Source of the DNA: Galaxea fascicularis
Lineage: Eukaryota; Cnidaria; Anthozoa; Scleractinia; Euphylliidae
NCBI GenBank assembly: GCA_948470475.1
Contig: OX419339.1
Coordinates: forward strand, 18,798,575-18,862,574
Direction of reading: 5' to 3'
DNA length: 64,000 nt
Shown here: positions 43,521 through 56,386 of the stretch, in pieces
How positions within the stretch are numbered: position 1 is the stretch's first letter
How the letters are laid out: the number at the start of each line of letters is the position of its first letter
The notes under the pieces: model-generated
The model's database searches: none
What the model was told of the DNA's origin: nothing
What the model saw: the letters and a program-made list of their open reading frames with translations, nothing else
Translations under genes and position numbers: made by a program

Positions 43521-46500
43521 CAGGAGCTAATTCGAACGCCTGGAAACGGCCGTCGTGCTGCGTGTCTGGCTGTTGCGGAATTCTGTGTTCTAAGTTGAAT
43601 TGCGCACCGTATCCTGTGTTTCGTTTGTTAAGACTTCCTGAGAGGCGTATTGATTTTAATTCTCACAAGAAGGGGGATTTGATGCCTTGTGAAATTACAG
43701 ATTCGCAGGCTTTGCTCTATTTACCTCACCTTTAATATAGAGTTTATTATCTTCATCGACAATTTCTTCCAGACTACTGTCCTCTGTCAAATGGTAAAAA
43801 GCTCACAATTCAGATTAAAACCGTCTTGGGGATTCGTATAAAATGAAAAGGGGTGGGCTCATGAGAACGTGGGCATGTTATAGGTAAGAGGAGGGTCGTA
43901 TGTTTGGCACCGAGAAGATAGTTATCACCACTAACACGAGATAAAAGAAACAGCTGTTCCGAGCACACGTAAAAGACGCCGTGAAGAGTCGTGTCTATAG
44001 ATATTTTTATATTATGCTTATAAGATCCATAATTAGTTGTGACCGCATCGTTTTGACTCAGCGAAATTGGACGCCCTCATATCCTGAAATCACAAATGAA
44101 GGGAATTAACATTAATTTTTAGCTATAAAAGGGAAGAGGGCTTATGAGAAGGGAAGAGGGGTAATTGGCTGGAATACGAAGCGATTGACACTGCAGACAG
44201 AGACATCCTATTTATACTAATATGGTTTGGGGCTCGGTAAACCGAGATTAGGGCCTAATTTAACTTGTCTTTCACTTCGTTCGTTTCCATCCGTTTGAAT
44301 GCTTTCCTTTTAAGTTTAATGACTAAGCATTATGCTTAGGCTTAAGACGCCTCATATTTGACTCGTTGCATTTATTCTATATAATAGCCTGTGAAAAGGG
44401 AACCACTTCCGGGACACTTTTTCTCGAGACTTGTTTCAGGTCTCTGTTTTAATCCTCTGTTTAACCTAACAATGAATTACCACATAAATTTTAATTGTCG
44501 CTCCTTTAGACAAAAATTCAATTTGACTAAGGTCCAAAAATAATCGGAGAAATTAGAAAAAGGCCATAGGAAACAAGAACGAAAGGGGCCAAATATTCGC
44601 CAGCTTTTTATCTGTCGCTGACAGAGGCAGGGGGGCTCTTCAAGCGATGTGGTTATTTTTTAAAACACGGTTTGGCATCCCCCAAAACACTTACACCACT
44701 ACAACAATAGTGCTGAAGATACGTGAAAGAACACGTAAAAATTAGTTTAATTTTTTATTTGTCTGCGTATTATTTTTTTAACATTCAGGCCATAATTAGT
44801 CTTGACTCAGCAAATTTTAGCACCTTGGACGTAGTTGTCAATCATAACTGACGGCAGTTGAATGAGCTTTAGCATATACCACACAATTGCTTTTCGCTCG
44901 TTCTGATTGGTTAACTTGGAGGTGATTAGCAAAGTACTATTCACCTCCACTTCGTTGATTGTTAATTATTCTGTCTCGTTGCATGGGCCAGGAAATTAAG
45001 TTCCAAAAAGAAGTGTCAGTCAGCTCAGTAGCCCCATGATGATGTATTTTGCTTTACCCTTTCGAAAGAAAATTTAGATTTCAGTCGGTAAATAGCCTTA
45101 AAGTCGAGCAGATTTGCTTGCTGATTAAACTTTTACTCTGTTCATCCCAACTGAATTGCGCCTCTTATAATCTTGTCCACTGTAGTAATGAAAGCCTTGT
45201 TGGCATAGTCAGTCGACTCCAAAGTAATTCCTGTCTTGAAAAGACCGCTCACCAGACCTCAACATCGCGCTAGGATTAAGCCTGGTAAAATTAAGATTTA
45301 TGATTGGGACCAGCTGAGGAACCTCTTTTTACTTGATCTCGATATAGAAGATTGGCTTAAATTTTGAAGCCAAGTTTAACCGTGAGTTTAGCGCATATTA
45401 ATTAATCCAGCCCTTTCCAGGACACGTTTCCCTTTATTTGAATGCTTCCCTGTTAATTAATGCTTGCTCGTTATTCATGTGTCTGTATCACCTGATATTT
45501 GTCTGACTGAACTCATTCAATATCTTGTGAATAATGATCCATTTTCAAGAGACGCCTTCTCGTGATTTCTCTCCTCTTTTCACCTCTTTGCCCCTATTTA
45601 CCCAACATTAGCCACTCATATGCCGACAAATTACCCTTAAAGCGTCATATTTTGAGAGAAGAAAACCTGGGGCTTCGTCGAACCCATTCCAGCCTAACGA
45701 TGAGCTTAAATAAATTCGGCTTGATTGAGGTCACGGTATAAAGCTAGAAAGTGAATTATACAAAATCGCCTCATCTATTTTGTGTAATATATACCTGATC
45801 TGCGTAACATTTGTTGCGGTGGAAGTCGGTAACTTGCAGTAAGGGCGAAAAAGTGTTCAAATTAGGTGTAGTTTGAGAGTTTGGGCAACGAATAATGGAA
45901 AGACACTGGACCAGGGAAAACTTTATGCGGTGCAGGTCAGCGTGAAGTTTGAACTCACTGAACCTCGTTGAATGTTAGACGCCATAGAAATACAAATGAA
46001 AACAAATTTATTTCTGTTGTTTAAAGCAAACTGCAAGAAGATTCTTCTTAAATAATATTAATAATATTTAATATTTGAGTCTTGAGTGAGTAGAATCAGT
46101 GCAATACTTAAATTTGTTACCTGCCCATGAGTCATTTGTTGCTATATATAAATCTACATTTTGCCGAATTCTTTTGATGTATCTCTCTGGTCCGATATCG
46201 GTAATTAAATTGAATTATTCATATTCTAGTGTGTGAGGCCAAGGGCCATCCAATTTATTCTTGTAAGGTCTTGTGGCATTGAGTAACTCATTTCAAAACC
46301 AAAATGTTGTCCCTCGCTTTAATCCAACGGTAATTTCCGGATATTGACACTGACATCAAAACGTTTTAATGTGCGGCGTCAAGACGATAGAAACGCAAAA
46401 CAAACGAAACTCGCGTGCCATATATTTGACTGTCAGCGGCTAACCGCATTTCAGTATGCTTCATTTGTAAAGGCAATTTATTAGTTAATAGAAATTAAAC

Positions 46501-46765
46501 AATTGGAATTGTTGCGATCACGCAAAGAACTTATGAACACGTAAAGAGAGCGTAGATGCGCAGTTAATGGAAAACACACCGGCTGTTACGATCGCATGAA
46601 CACTGACTTAAGTGAGTAGGAGTGGTAAATGTTGGTTCAACTTCTCGAAGGGCTCCAAACTCATTTGGCAGTTAGGGACACTTTTGAGTCAAGTGCACAG
46701 GAAATGAAATTTCATCTTCATATGGACATTTGCTAAAGTGAGAGAGCCGTAAGTAAGTTTCGAAC
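43521..46765. other. intergenic, no gene recognised
   Basis: AT-rich with scattered short frames. Two short stretches, 43970-44080 and 44725-44850, share ACACGTAAAA, CCATAATTAGT and TTGACTCAGC in the same order and may be an old duplication. No promoter of the downstream membrane-protein gene could be identified. Confidence 0.5.
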
Positions 46766-47773
46766 ATGGAGGCAACGGAAGACGTTCGCGGGATTCAGAA
46801 CCTAACAACTGCTACACAAGGCCCAGCAATACTCAACAGCATGCCTATAGCCGAACCAGTTCCAGACTGGGTAGAAGCCAAACAGGTTTGGGGAGTAGCG
46901 TGGGAAGTTCACTGGATTGGCCTTGGCGTTGCGTTCAGTGTGCTGGCTCTATCCTCTGTCATCGCATTGCTGCGATCAAACAAGAAGAGACGATTTGGGG
47001 GCAAGCCGTTTGTCATCGCTGTTAACTCCTTGTTACTGGTGTTGAGCGTGTCTCGCGCCTTGTATCTACTGTTGGACCCGTACGAATCGAGGCAAAACGG
47101 AATCGAGTTTCCAAGGTGGCTAGCTCAACTGCTGTTCAACATTGCCTTTCCTTGTTTGACGTCAGCGTTCTGTTTGATATTCTTGGTGTTCCTAGGAGTG
47201 GCTAAACTACAGCTTGTGTCGAAGAAGCTTCAGAGCACTGGTTTCCTCACCGGTGTTATGTCCCTTCATTTCGGTATTGTACTTGCTGCGGAAGTCTGTG
47301 TGATCGTTGAACCGGAGGCATTTATTCCGGTCATCATGGTGTGCCACTTATTTTTTGTCGTATGGGGGTTACTTCTCTCGGTAGGTTTCATTTACGGTGG
47401 ATTCAAAGTAATTTATCAAGTAGAAAAGGTCAAAAAACATCTTCGCGCGCAACGGCGAACCAGCACCACCAAAGTTGCCAAAGTTACTCTTGTGACTAGT
47501 TGTCTGGGAATCGCTTGCAGTATTTTACAGCTATTTTCCCTGATCAGTGTATACCGGTTTTATCGCCACCATGACGAGGTACCTTCATCGTGGATGTGGT
47601 GGGGTTTTCAAACGTGCTCCCGCTTGGTGGAAATAGCGATGGTCTGCACGATCTCCTATTGCATTATGCAGCCGTCAGTAAGGAATCGCCATGGCAGTTC
47701 TAGAGGGCCGTCATCCGCTATTCAAGAAAAAATTATCAGTGAAAAAAATATTGAGGGCATTCAGTATATTTGA
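46766..47773 (+). CDS. PRRT3/PRRT4-like seven-helix membrane protein, copy 1
   Basis: A single-exon gene of 335 residues from a true ATG (46766) to TGA. After a 45-residue tail with the motif EPVPDW..AKQVWGVAWEVHW, about seven hydrophobic segments follow, near residues 48-70, 80-102, 117-147, 158-182, 188-215, 240-265 and 275-300, then a polar C-tail. The motif RALYLLLDPY after helix 2 and the W-G-x-A-W-E start match the membrane domain of vertebrate proline-rich transmembrane proteins 3 and 4, which lack a known ligand or reaction; here the proline-rich ectodomain is absent. It is the most divergent copy of a five-copy head-to-tail cluster. AATAAA lies at 48021. Molecular function unknown; plasma-membrane location inferred. 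Confidence 0.85.
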   Translation: MEATEDVRGIQNLTTATQGPAILNSMPIAEPVPDWVEAKQVWGVAWEVHWIGLGVAFSVLALSSVIALLRSNKKRRFGGKPFVIAVNSLLLVLSVSRALYLLLDPYESRQNGIEFPRWLAQLLFNIAFPCLTSAFCLIFLVFLGVAKLQLVSKKLQSTGFLTGVMSLHFGIVLAAEVCVIVEPEAFIPVIMVCHLFFVVWGLLLSVGFIYGGFKVIYQVEKVKKHLRAQRRTSTTKVAKVTLVTSCLGIACSILQLFSLISVYRFYRHHDEVPSSWMWWGFQTCSRLVEIAMVCTISYCIMQPSVRNRHGSSRGPSSAIQEKIISEKNIEGIQYI

Positions 47774-50047
47774 ACTGACATTAATACTCAAAGATTGAGC
47801 AAAGTGACAAATAGCCAAGACGCGTTTTTTATTGGAAGAAGTGTTAAACATGAAATTTCCACAATTTAACGATGAACCTGCATTGTCTTTTCGAAAAGTG
47901 ATGTTTTAATTACTGAGGTACACTAAAAATTAAGCTGTCCTAAAAATGTTTAAAAAAGTGTTAGCAAAATATAGAATAACAACGACATGGACAAGAAGTA
48001 AAAAGTCCCAACAATTAATTAATAAACATTTGGCGTAGTGTTCTTAATATAGAACGTCAATCAAACGTCTTTTGCTAAGTAAGAGCAAATCTCGGCCTGG
48101 TCTCAAAGTCGGCGTTATTCTCAACCTCATCGTTTTAAAGAGACTCTTTCAGTGAATATTAATAACAAGAGAAAACGTAGTGCAAAAGAGGAATGTTACT
48201 CATTCAACAAAATCTGCATGGATCGTTCCTCATCCTGTGTGCCGGGTCTCATGGGATTGGCTATCACTGCAGTAGATTGTTTGACTCTTCAGTGACCAGA
48301 GCCTACTCTCTCCTTACAACATCACCATTTCAGCTAACACACAGGTTATGAGAATAAAGGAAATGAAGATCATCAAACATGAAATGTAATGATGTTTAAC
48401 CAAATTCTCTAAACTGGCGCTTTACGTAAATATGAGAAAATCAGTTAAGAGAATATGCATGTTGATATCAGGGATTAAAGAGTTCAAATGTAAGAGATTT
48501 TTTGGGTTCTGTTTTCCACAACCCCGTCGCTTAAACTGAAAAATAGATGTCGGGCAGTTCTGAAAATGTACACTTTAGACTTTCGTGATTTGTACATGGT
48601 ATTATAGGATCCTTTCTGTAATTCCGCTTGCTTTCCCGCTCAATCTTGCAATTTTTACGGATCGTTTATTGTAAATCAAGATTGCAGCCTATTAATGTCT
48701 GCATCCTTTTTTGTCGCTCCGACGTGACACTGTTGTTTCCTTGAACAAGAGATCTTTTGTCTCAGTCATACTGATTTATGATTGAGAACCAGAGAAACAA
48801 TGTTGTGGATAAAGTTGGCTAAGGCAACGTTGTGGGTTGCCTGTGGCACTCAGTAGGAATATTCTCCCTTGTTGTCAATCTCCCGTTCTGATAATCTTGA
48901 ATGCAACGACTTCATTGAGTTCGCAACCATTAACTTGCTTATTGTTTATCTATTTACCTGTCTACGTATTTGTCAGCTTATCTTTCTTTTATTTGATGAA
49001 TGTAGAAGTTATGGCGGGTGAAATACTCAAAAAGAAAACAATCACAGGAAACAATTCCAATTGAAATTAAGATATTTCCCTGAGGCCTCGGACGAAAGGC
49101 GTTTTATAGTCAGACGTTTCCGAAAATATTTCGCAAAGATAACCACAGAACCTCCCTTCTTCCTCCCCAGTTGTTTTTTTTAGGGTTTTGTTTTTCGGCA
49201 GTTGTATTTTTTAAGTCTCGGGACAAAATCAGTGATATACGTTTGTTACGGCAGATATTGCACGCCGCAGTTGAAATATCTGAAGGTCAATATTGACCAA
49301 ATCCTTCGTATGGGGCTGTTCGCGTGATCGGTCATGTTCAGAAAATAGTCGTGGAATGTAAAACTCTTGCTTCGTGTCTTTTCAAAGCCATCAGTAAGCT
49401 GGTACTGAGTGGCAGGTGTTTGTCTGTTTCGTCATTCAGCAAAGTGAGAGTTTTTAGTTCACTTTTGATGACAATTTTGTTGCTCTTCGTTTTGGAGGTC
49501 AGCTGTAGACCGGATACCAGAAGTTTGTTTTGTCCGGCGTTCGCTTGCGACTGGAACGTGATCGGCCAAAGGCCGCGAGTGTTGCATTAATGCGTGGCAA
49601 CGTGCGGCGAAGCTAGGAGAATAGTTTCTAAGAGAAGCCAACCAGAACCGAAACCGGAAGCTTGCGCGAGTAGGTTCTGGCGCAGAAGGTAACCCAAGTG
49701 GATCGAGTGCTGTAAATGTACTGGCGAGCTTAACGTAACAGCAGCTGTAGCTAACACTGAAGTAAAAACTGGTGGTCAAGGACCGTTTTAAGCTTAAGCC
49801 AAACGAAGATGAGAGTTGTAGACAGTTTCGACAGTCGCTTTCCTTGCCCAGGAACTTTCATACGCTCATGGTGACTTTTTCATCGAATTCGAATTTAAAC
49901 CTGCTCGAGAGTTTTTCAGTCAGTAGAGGCCATAAAAAATTCACCTATCAAATTCACATATTCACTCAGAATTTCCTGCAGACGAATTGATATCTATCTT
50001 TATTGCTGGCTTCATTTTGCATGGATTCGTCTTGGATGGTCGGTGGG
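47774..50047. other. intergenic, no gene recognised
   Basis: Includes the presumed 3' UTR of copy 1 and several frames of 70-106 codons on both strands (for example 49459-49779 minus) without recognisable domains or clear splice sites. Confidence 0.5.
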
Positions 50048-50181
50048 AATAGGCCATTTCCGAATCACATCAGGCCTCATTTTCAAAGCAAGTCTTGGTG
50101 CTCACCCTTTCATATGCAAATCAATTTTTATTCACATGAAAATGAAACAAGAGGCCTGAGGTAATTCGGAAATGGCTTATT
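50048..50181. repeat. MITE of the AATAGGCCATTTCCGA family, copy B
   Basis: AATAGGCCATTTCCGAAT and its near complement TTCGGAAATGGCTTATT bound a 134-bp hairpin; inner CATCAGGCCTCATTTTC pairs with GAAACAAGAGGCCTGAGG. Same family as 30268-30447. Confidence 0.75.
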
Positions 50182-51037
50182 GGCTTGTGGTCCGTTAGCC
50201 GGGAAATGTCAGGCTTTTTAAAGTTGTTTCCGTATTTCACCATGATTATAATGGAATGTATTCCACACTTACTACTAATGCTGTCGTAAATTTCTTAAGT
50301 TTCTTAATTTTCTTTCTTTGTTGTGATTTTTTTGTTTTCTTTGTGTCTGTTTTGTGTGTCAGCCTGATTTAAATTTGTATTATTGTGAGCCCCCTTGATA
50401 AGCCTAGGTGCTTTGGGGGCAAACAATGGTTAAGATGTTTAAATAAAAACGCTGTCGTAAAATTCAGAATACCGTCATTGATTTCCATAGAATAGTATTT
50501 TTGTAAGTTTTCTCTTCAGAAGGATTTCGTAACAAACTTGATCATCCAAGTAATATGATTTGGTACTCACTTCACCAACAAGTACCAAGTGTTTATCAGC
50601 GCCTGATCATGTTGGGCTTAGCATCATCGTCTCAAAAAGAAGAAAGGCGAATATAGTTACTATTACAAGTGGTCCACCAGAAACCTTCATTTGAGTTCTT
50701 TCAGTCAAGGATCGGGCATTGACTACCTACTTGGCCTATCTTCCATTTTGGAAGTCGTCAAATGTAGAGGCTCGCGTATTGTCCATATGTGATACCGAGA
50801 ATTCATCCAGACCTTTTTGACCTTTTTGTGACATTAGACTGAAGTTGTGCTTCAGACATTGCAAATGATACAACAAATTCTCGTCGTGTTAGCTGTTTAT
50901 TAACCAGCAACGCTCTCAGAAATATGCAAATATACGTGGCAGTTAATTGTACATGAGGTTTTTTTTTCGGAAGCTGGTGTTTTCAACTGACCATCGAAAG
51001 AAACATCCCACTTTTTGTGGAACTGTTGAGGTGTACG
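50182..51037. other. intergenic, no gene recognised
   Basis: Contains AATAAA near 50441 without a gene that would use it. No other feature is supported. Confidence 0.5.
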
Positions 51038-51905
51038 ATGCCTGAATCTGCAGATGCCGAACCAGGACCTTACTGACCTAAAGCAAAACAGCCTTAGGGG
51101 ATCACTTGGGAGTTCCACTGGGCTGGATTTGTAGTTAATTTTATGTTCAGCGCTTGAGTGATGTGCTCTTTACTTGCTTTAGCACAGCTTTCGGTCGAAA
51201 GCCATTGTTTATAGCCATAAACGTGTTACTCTTAGGAGCAACAAGAGCGTTCCGTTTGTTTTTGAACCCTTATTCCTCCAGGAACAGCGGCGCCAAATCC
51301 CCGCCATATTGGTTGGCGGTGCTGTTGACGTCGTGGTTTTGTTTGACCCATTTGGCTTTTCTTGAAACCACCAAGATCCAAGTTGGGTACAAAAAGCTTC
51401 AAAGTGTACGCTGTTAACCGCTGTCACTTCGATTCATTTTGTTGCCGTCATAACTGCGGAAACCACAACCGCGATAACCCTAACTGAACTTCACGGCATT
51501 GGTGATCCTGTGCCAGTCGCTTTTAATCATCTGGGGACTGGGGCTATCGATGAGATTTATTTACAGTGGCTTGAAAGTCATTCGTTCGGCAAGCCAATTG
51601 CAGAGACAACTCGAGACAATCGAATTCGGGCAATACACTGTAAAGGCGAATGGACTGGGGCTACCGAGACGAAAACTAAGGACAACTAAAGTAACGAAAA
51701 TCACTTTTGCAACGCGTATTTTGGGATTTGCTTGCTGCGGACCACAGATGTATTCAAAGTTCGATGTTTATGGTTTGTATCGCAAAGGTATCAGTCCACC
51801 TCCTTGGTCGTGGTGGGTGTTTCAAACATGATTTCGTTTGGCTCAATGAATTCTGCATGGCTTGTACAATCGCCTAGCGTGTTACTCAACCTTCTGGACT
51901 GCAAA
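51038..51905 (+). pseudogene. PRRT3/PRRT4-like membrane protein, copy 2 (broken)
   Basis: Starts ATG 51038 with MPESADAEPGPY, then TGA at 51074-51076, a TAG soon after, and another TGA before helix 2. The text returns as REAFRLFLNPY-like and YWLAVLLTSW-like segments in one frame, and after a shift near 51410 as LIIWGLGLSMRFIYSGLKVI and PPPWSWWVFQT, before a stop at the equivalent of helix 7. Several stops and at least two frame changes make it a clear pseudogene of the 55421-56386 type. Identifiable blocks keep the family order, so it decayed in place after tandem duplication. Confidence 0.85.
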
Positions 51906-54900
51906 ACAGCCGATAACTCTGCACACCCTCCTGTAAAAAGCGAGGAATTAAATGCAGTACTTTTTCGCATTGAATATTTAGTAGGTCTTTCTTTCGTGCA
52001 AGTGTTTATACCTTTCCGTCTTTTTCCTCTGTAGCGGATTGGATCTAGTGCGCGGCGATTGGTGAGTCCGCGAGAAGCTCTAATTTGCATAATTTTACCG
52101 TCCATTCGCGTAAGGGATATGATTAAAAAAAAAATGTCTATCTGCATTGTGATACAATTTGGGCCAGATCCAGGTAGTAACCACGCGTGAGCAACTCACT
52201 GAAAATGTAACGTTTGAATTCAAGGAAAAGTTAATAACAAGAAAAAGGTGGTTCCCGTTTTGGTGTCAGAACCAACCTTTTGACAAAGTCTACAAAGTTA
52301 TTTTTGTTACCAATCGGAAGCACTTTTCACGGCATGATCGTAACACTAGGCTTTTCCATGCAACAAGGTTATAACTCGCGTAACTAATACAAGTAATGTA
52401 GGTACCAGTCAGTTGAAAACATTGGATAGGTGTCCTAAACTATATATTTACTAGCTGAGGACCACCTCAATTTTGTGGGGGTAGGCGGGCTTTAGCGGGG
52501 AGTGGATAGAGGAGCATTCATTTACAACGCTTATTTGTAGATATGTTTTGGGGGGGATGGGTGGGGGGATTAGGTAAGAGACTAGATATTCAGTACGTGT
52601 ACTGATTGGTTCCCATGCTGGCGGGGAGGACAAGACAGAGGACCATAGTTTTCTCTTGTAAGACGATTAGGCATCCGCATTACAAGGCCTTTGCCGTCAA
52701 GTGAGGGAAAAGCTCTGGCTGGCAAAGAGTTTGGCGGTTTCATTGGTTAGTCCAGAGTCCGAAGAACACAGACCGGAAAATAGTAAGGCTTTTCCTAGTG
52801 ATAACAGTCGAATAATAACAATAATGTAAAGCTGCCATTGAGTGCTGCCATTTCCATAAATTACGGTTGGACGGCTAATGCATGGTTTTATGAGTTGCAT
52901 TTATCAATGTTGTTCACGTTTTTGTCAGCATTTTCAAGGAAGACTTTTACAGTTGCCTTTACACTTTGCTTTTACATCAGGCAGAAGTAATCTTCAGTGG
53001 AAATATACCAGTTCGGGAAAAACACCACAGCGGTTCAAAGTATTCGCGAAAGGTTAACTTTGAGGTCAAATGCAAAAATCATCTAATTGCCTTTTAAGGG
53101 GAAAGCAATTTACACATACTTGGTGTAAAAGAGAAGTTGCTCTGATACGGAGTTTTCAGAAGACCTTGCTTTGTACCTAATATAAAGGAGAAACCTTTTT
53201 CCGATCAGAATTTGGTCCATCAGGAACAAAACTAAAATGCCAAAAGTATGAACCATGGAACTTTTGATACGTTAATTGATTATTGCTGAGCGCGCTATTT
53301 TGCAACTAGCCTCCCACGCAGACCTTGTTTTGGCTCGTCGTTGGGGGAGGAAATTCTGTGTAGGAAGCTACTTTGTAACCTCATCGAAAGACATCTTGCA
53401 AATGACAAAGTAAACGTCAGTGTGGGTGTGTTCGATGCTTTCATTTTTCAGTTTGTAGCAGTGAAAAAAACCTGGCTAAAAAACAGAACGTAAAAAAATT
53501 GCAAAACGACGGTTATTGTTTGGTTGTAATCTTAATTGATCATGCAATTGCAAAAAGAGGTTATTTTCATGATATCAACTTATTTATCGAAAGCAAAATT
53601 GTATAAGTTGATCAGGCAGAGTTGAAATTGAACAAAGGTAGTTTAGAGTTTAGAGGAGCATAAAAGTGCTGATGTGAGCAATTCGTCCTTTTTTCACTAA
53701 GATCGTGAAACCAAATGTAATTTTGAATTTCGTTATCTTCTCATACGAATCGTTGTCAATTAATTTTCTCAGGTTATTCTCATGACCTTATTTCGTCCAC
53801 AACAACTTTCAATAATCGTTCCTCGAAGATTTTACGTTTCCTCTTTTGTGATTAAACACTTTCGCGGATAATTTGCCAGAAGAATTTCGTCTAGTTTTGT
53901 CGGCTGTAATTGTATGCGTACTTTTACAACCATCAAGCTCTTTCTTTGTGTAGTTAAGACAAACCATACACTCTCTTTTTTTATATAAGAATATTCTTTT
54001 TCCGGCCCAGGGTGAATATTCTTTTTTTTCTGCCGATTTTAGGCTGAAAATATTCTTGTGTATATTTTTAGATTCGAGCCAAATTGCAAATTGCAGGAAA
54101 TAAAGCCTGATATGACACACCTTACTTCTTGCAGAAATGTTATCAGCATCGAACATACGGCTTGTGCTAGTTCCGTTTTGGCATTCAGAAAAAGGAAGAA
54201 TTTTTTTATGGTTTAGTTTAAAACATATAACTCGACATTTATTGTATTTACAAATTTGTTGTTTGCCGTTCTTGGCGATATGTATTTTCTCGGAATGAGT
54301 GCTGGCGGCATAAGATGTAATTCGTTCTTGCGATCTATTTGAATTGTGAAACACGAAAATCACCCGCGGCTGAAACCTAAAGAAATGACGGATTTACTTT
54401 CGTTCGGACGTTTAGTGTAGTTAGGCAAGAACGAGTGAAAGAAATCAATTAAGTCTTTACTCAGAGCTTAGTAATCATGGTAACAATACTTTCAATCTAT
54501 CAATCTTTATTACCACACACACACAGAAGCTTACAGTGCATATAATAATAATAAAAGAAGAAAGAACGACTTTCCGATGTAACTGTCACTTGTTATTTGC
54601 ATGTGAAAGGGAGAAATTTGGTGCAGACATAATTTTTGTAAATCTGTTTTCATTTGGGGGCCGTCCCTTCTTCCTGTAATTGTTTGCAAAAAAGCTAAAG
54701 GTTGAAAATTGTCACCGCAAAACACGGAATTAAAAAAAAAATTCAGAAGATGACAAAGTATGGTCCTAATTCGGCAACAAGAAACATAACTTTTCTTATA
54801 AATGGGTCGTTATATAGCAACTCTGACAAAGCTGTTGAGAGTGCTTTGAATTGTGCCGTGTGAGCTTGGTGTTTACATATCATTAAACTCTCTTGCGTCA

Positions 54901-55420
54901 TTTCGACGATCATAAAGGCAAAACCATTAACACCAACTGGCCACGTCGTTTAGGTTTGGCCAGCTGCACTTAGTTGGAAAGATCCATCAGAAGGTCAACA
55001 TTCTGGCGCTGACTTCTTGACTCAGAACAGGCTGACCTCTGCTCAGCTAAGGCAAAGAAACAGCTCTCAAGGCCCTATCGGTGTTGACAAACCATAATCT
55101 TAATTTGCTCTCGGTGGCAGTGTTGAAGCTCTACTACACTGTACAACGAAGTTTGTTTTTGGTTGGGTCCACATCGGTTCACTTGTGAAGACCTTTTTAT
55201 CTCAGACGGGAGGCATACACTGTGAACGTTTTTGGACTTTTGAGAAGTTGTACAGCGGACACAGAAATGAAACAGCAGCAACGCAAGCGATGAAAAGTCA
55301 ACGATCAACTGTTATTTACTTGATCAACGACATAATTACTTCTCGAAAGCACGTCTTCGACATTTTGCTCTTCTGAAATCTGAGAAGAATTTTCTGAAGT
55401 TTAGATTGTATTTACTAAGT
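51906..55420. other. intergenic, no gene recognised
   Basis: AT-rich. A 184-codon minus-strand frame (53809-54363) begins only with GTG, lacks recognisable domains and is of a length expected by chance in a window of this size. No inverted-repeat element was recognised here. Confidence 0.5.
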
Positions 55421-56386
55421 ATGACAGACACTCTGCCGACAAAATTTTCACCTTCACACCTCGCTACTGTACATGTCCCGCAAGCGGAACCAGGACCTGA
55501 TTGGCCAGTAGCCAAACAGGTTTGGGGAATCGCTTGGGAGTTCCACTGGGCTGGATTTGGTGTGTTGTTCAGCGGTTTGGCGGTACGCACTTTCCTCGCT
55601 TTAGCAAAGGCCAAAACACAGCAAGGATTTGGTCGAAAGCCCTTGTTTGTAGCCATAAATGCTTTGCTCTTCATGCTTGGAGTAACCAGAACATTGTTCC
55701 TGTTTGTTGATCCTTACTCTTCCAGAGACAATGGAGTTAAAAGTCCTGAATGGTTGGCGAAGCTCCTTTTCGGTATTACCTTTCCTTGTTTGACTTCTTC
55801 GTTTTGTTTGATCCATTTAGCGTTTCTTGAAGTCACAAAAATCCAGATTGGGTTTAAAAAGCTCCAACGTGTACCCTTTGTGGCCACCGTCATTGCTACT
55901 CATTTTGTTATTGTTATAACCGCAGAAACAGCAACAGCTTTCAAACCAAAGCTCGCGCCATTACTGATCGTGTGCCAGTCATTTTTCATCGTTTGGGGAC
56001 TTATCCTATCTGTAAGCTTTATACATAGCGGCTTTAAAGTTATACGTCATGCCAGTAGAGTGCAGAGACAATTAGAGACAATTGAACTTGGAAAAGCTGC
56101 AGTAAAGGGGAATGGAAGGCAAAGGAAATCCAGGATTTCTAAAGTTGCCAAAGTCACTTTTGCGACAAGTATTTTGGGATTTATTTGCTGTGGACTTCAG
56201 ATGTATTCAATGTTTGGAGTTTATAGCTTGTACAGCAAAGTTGTAAAGCCATCTCCTTGGCCGTGGTGGGTGTTTCAGACTTGTTTTCGATTGGTTGAAT
56301 TCTGCATGGGTTGTACCTTAGCATACAGTGTGACACAATCTTCAGAACCTCGAAACAACAACAACAACAACAATAGCCAGATGTAA
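55421..56386 (+). CDS. PRRT3/PRRT4-like seven-helix membrane protein, copy 3
   Basis: A single exon of 321 residues. The first ATG in frame is at 55421 (MTDTLPTK); the frame is open slightly further up but only from a TTG. Residues 22-42 carry AEPGPDWPVAKQVWGIAWEF, then about seven hydrophobic segments (near 41-62, 74-95, 112-139, 150-172, 177-205, 240-268, 278-304). Family landmarks are RKPLFVAINALL, FPCLTSSFCLIHLAFLEV and PWPWWVFQTCFRLVEFC. A basic loop (RQRKSRISKVAK) precedes helix 6. The tail ends in seven Asn encoded by an AAC repeat, a site prone to length change. Much closer to copies 2, 4 and 5 than to copy 1. Function unknown. Confidence 0.85.
   Translation: MTDTLPTKFSPSHLATVHVPQAEPGPDWPVAKQVWGIAWEFHWAGFGVLFSGLAVRTFLALAKAKTQQGFGRKPLFVAINALLFMLGVTRTLFLFVDPYSSRDNGVKSPEWLAKLLFGITFPCLTSSFCLIHLAFLEVTKIQIGFKKLQRVPFVATVIATHFVIVITAETATAFKPKLAPLLIVCQSFFIVWGLILSVSFIHSGFKVIRHASRVQRQLETIELGKAAVKGNGRQRKSRISKVAKVTFATSILGFICCGLQMYSMFGVYSLYSKVVKPSPWPWWVFQTCFRLVEFCMGCTLAYSVTQSSEPRNNNNNNNSQM

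Noticed and set aside
49324..49990. Overlapping frames of 72-106 codons on both strands
   Set aside because: No domain, no splice signals, and no match in style to the receptor-like copies.
53809..54363. 184-codon minus-strand open frame
   Set aside because: It starts with GTG rather than ATG, has no recognisable domain or splice context, and about one chance frame of this length is expected in 64 kb.
55406..55420. Extended start for copy 3 at 55406
   Set aside because: The codon there is TTG; the first ATG is 55421 and aligns with the N-terminal length of its paralogues.
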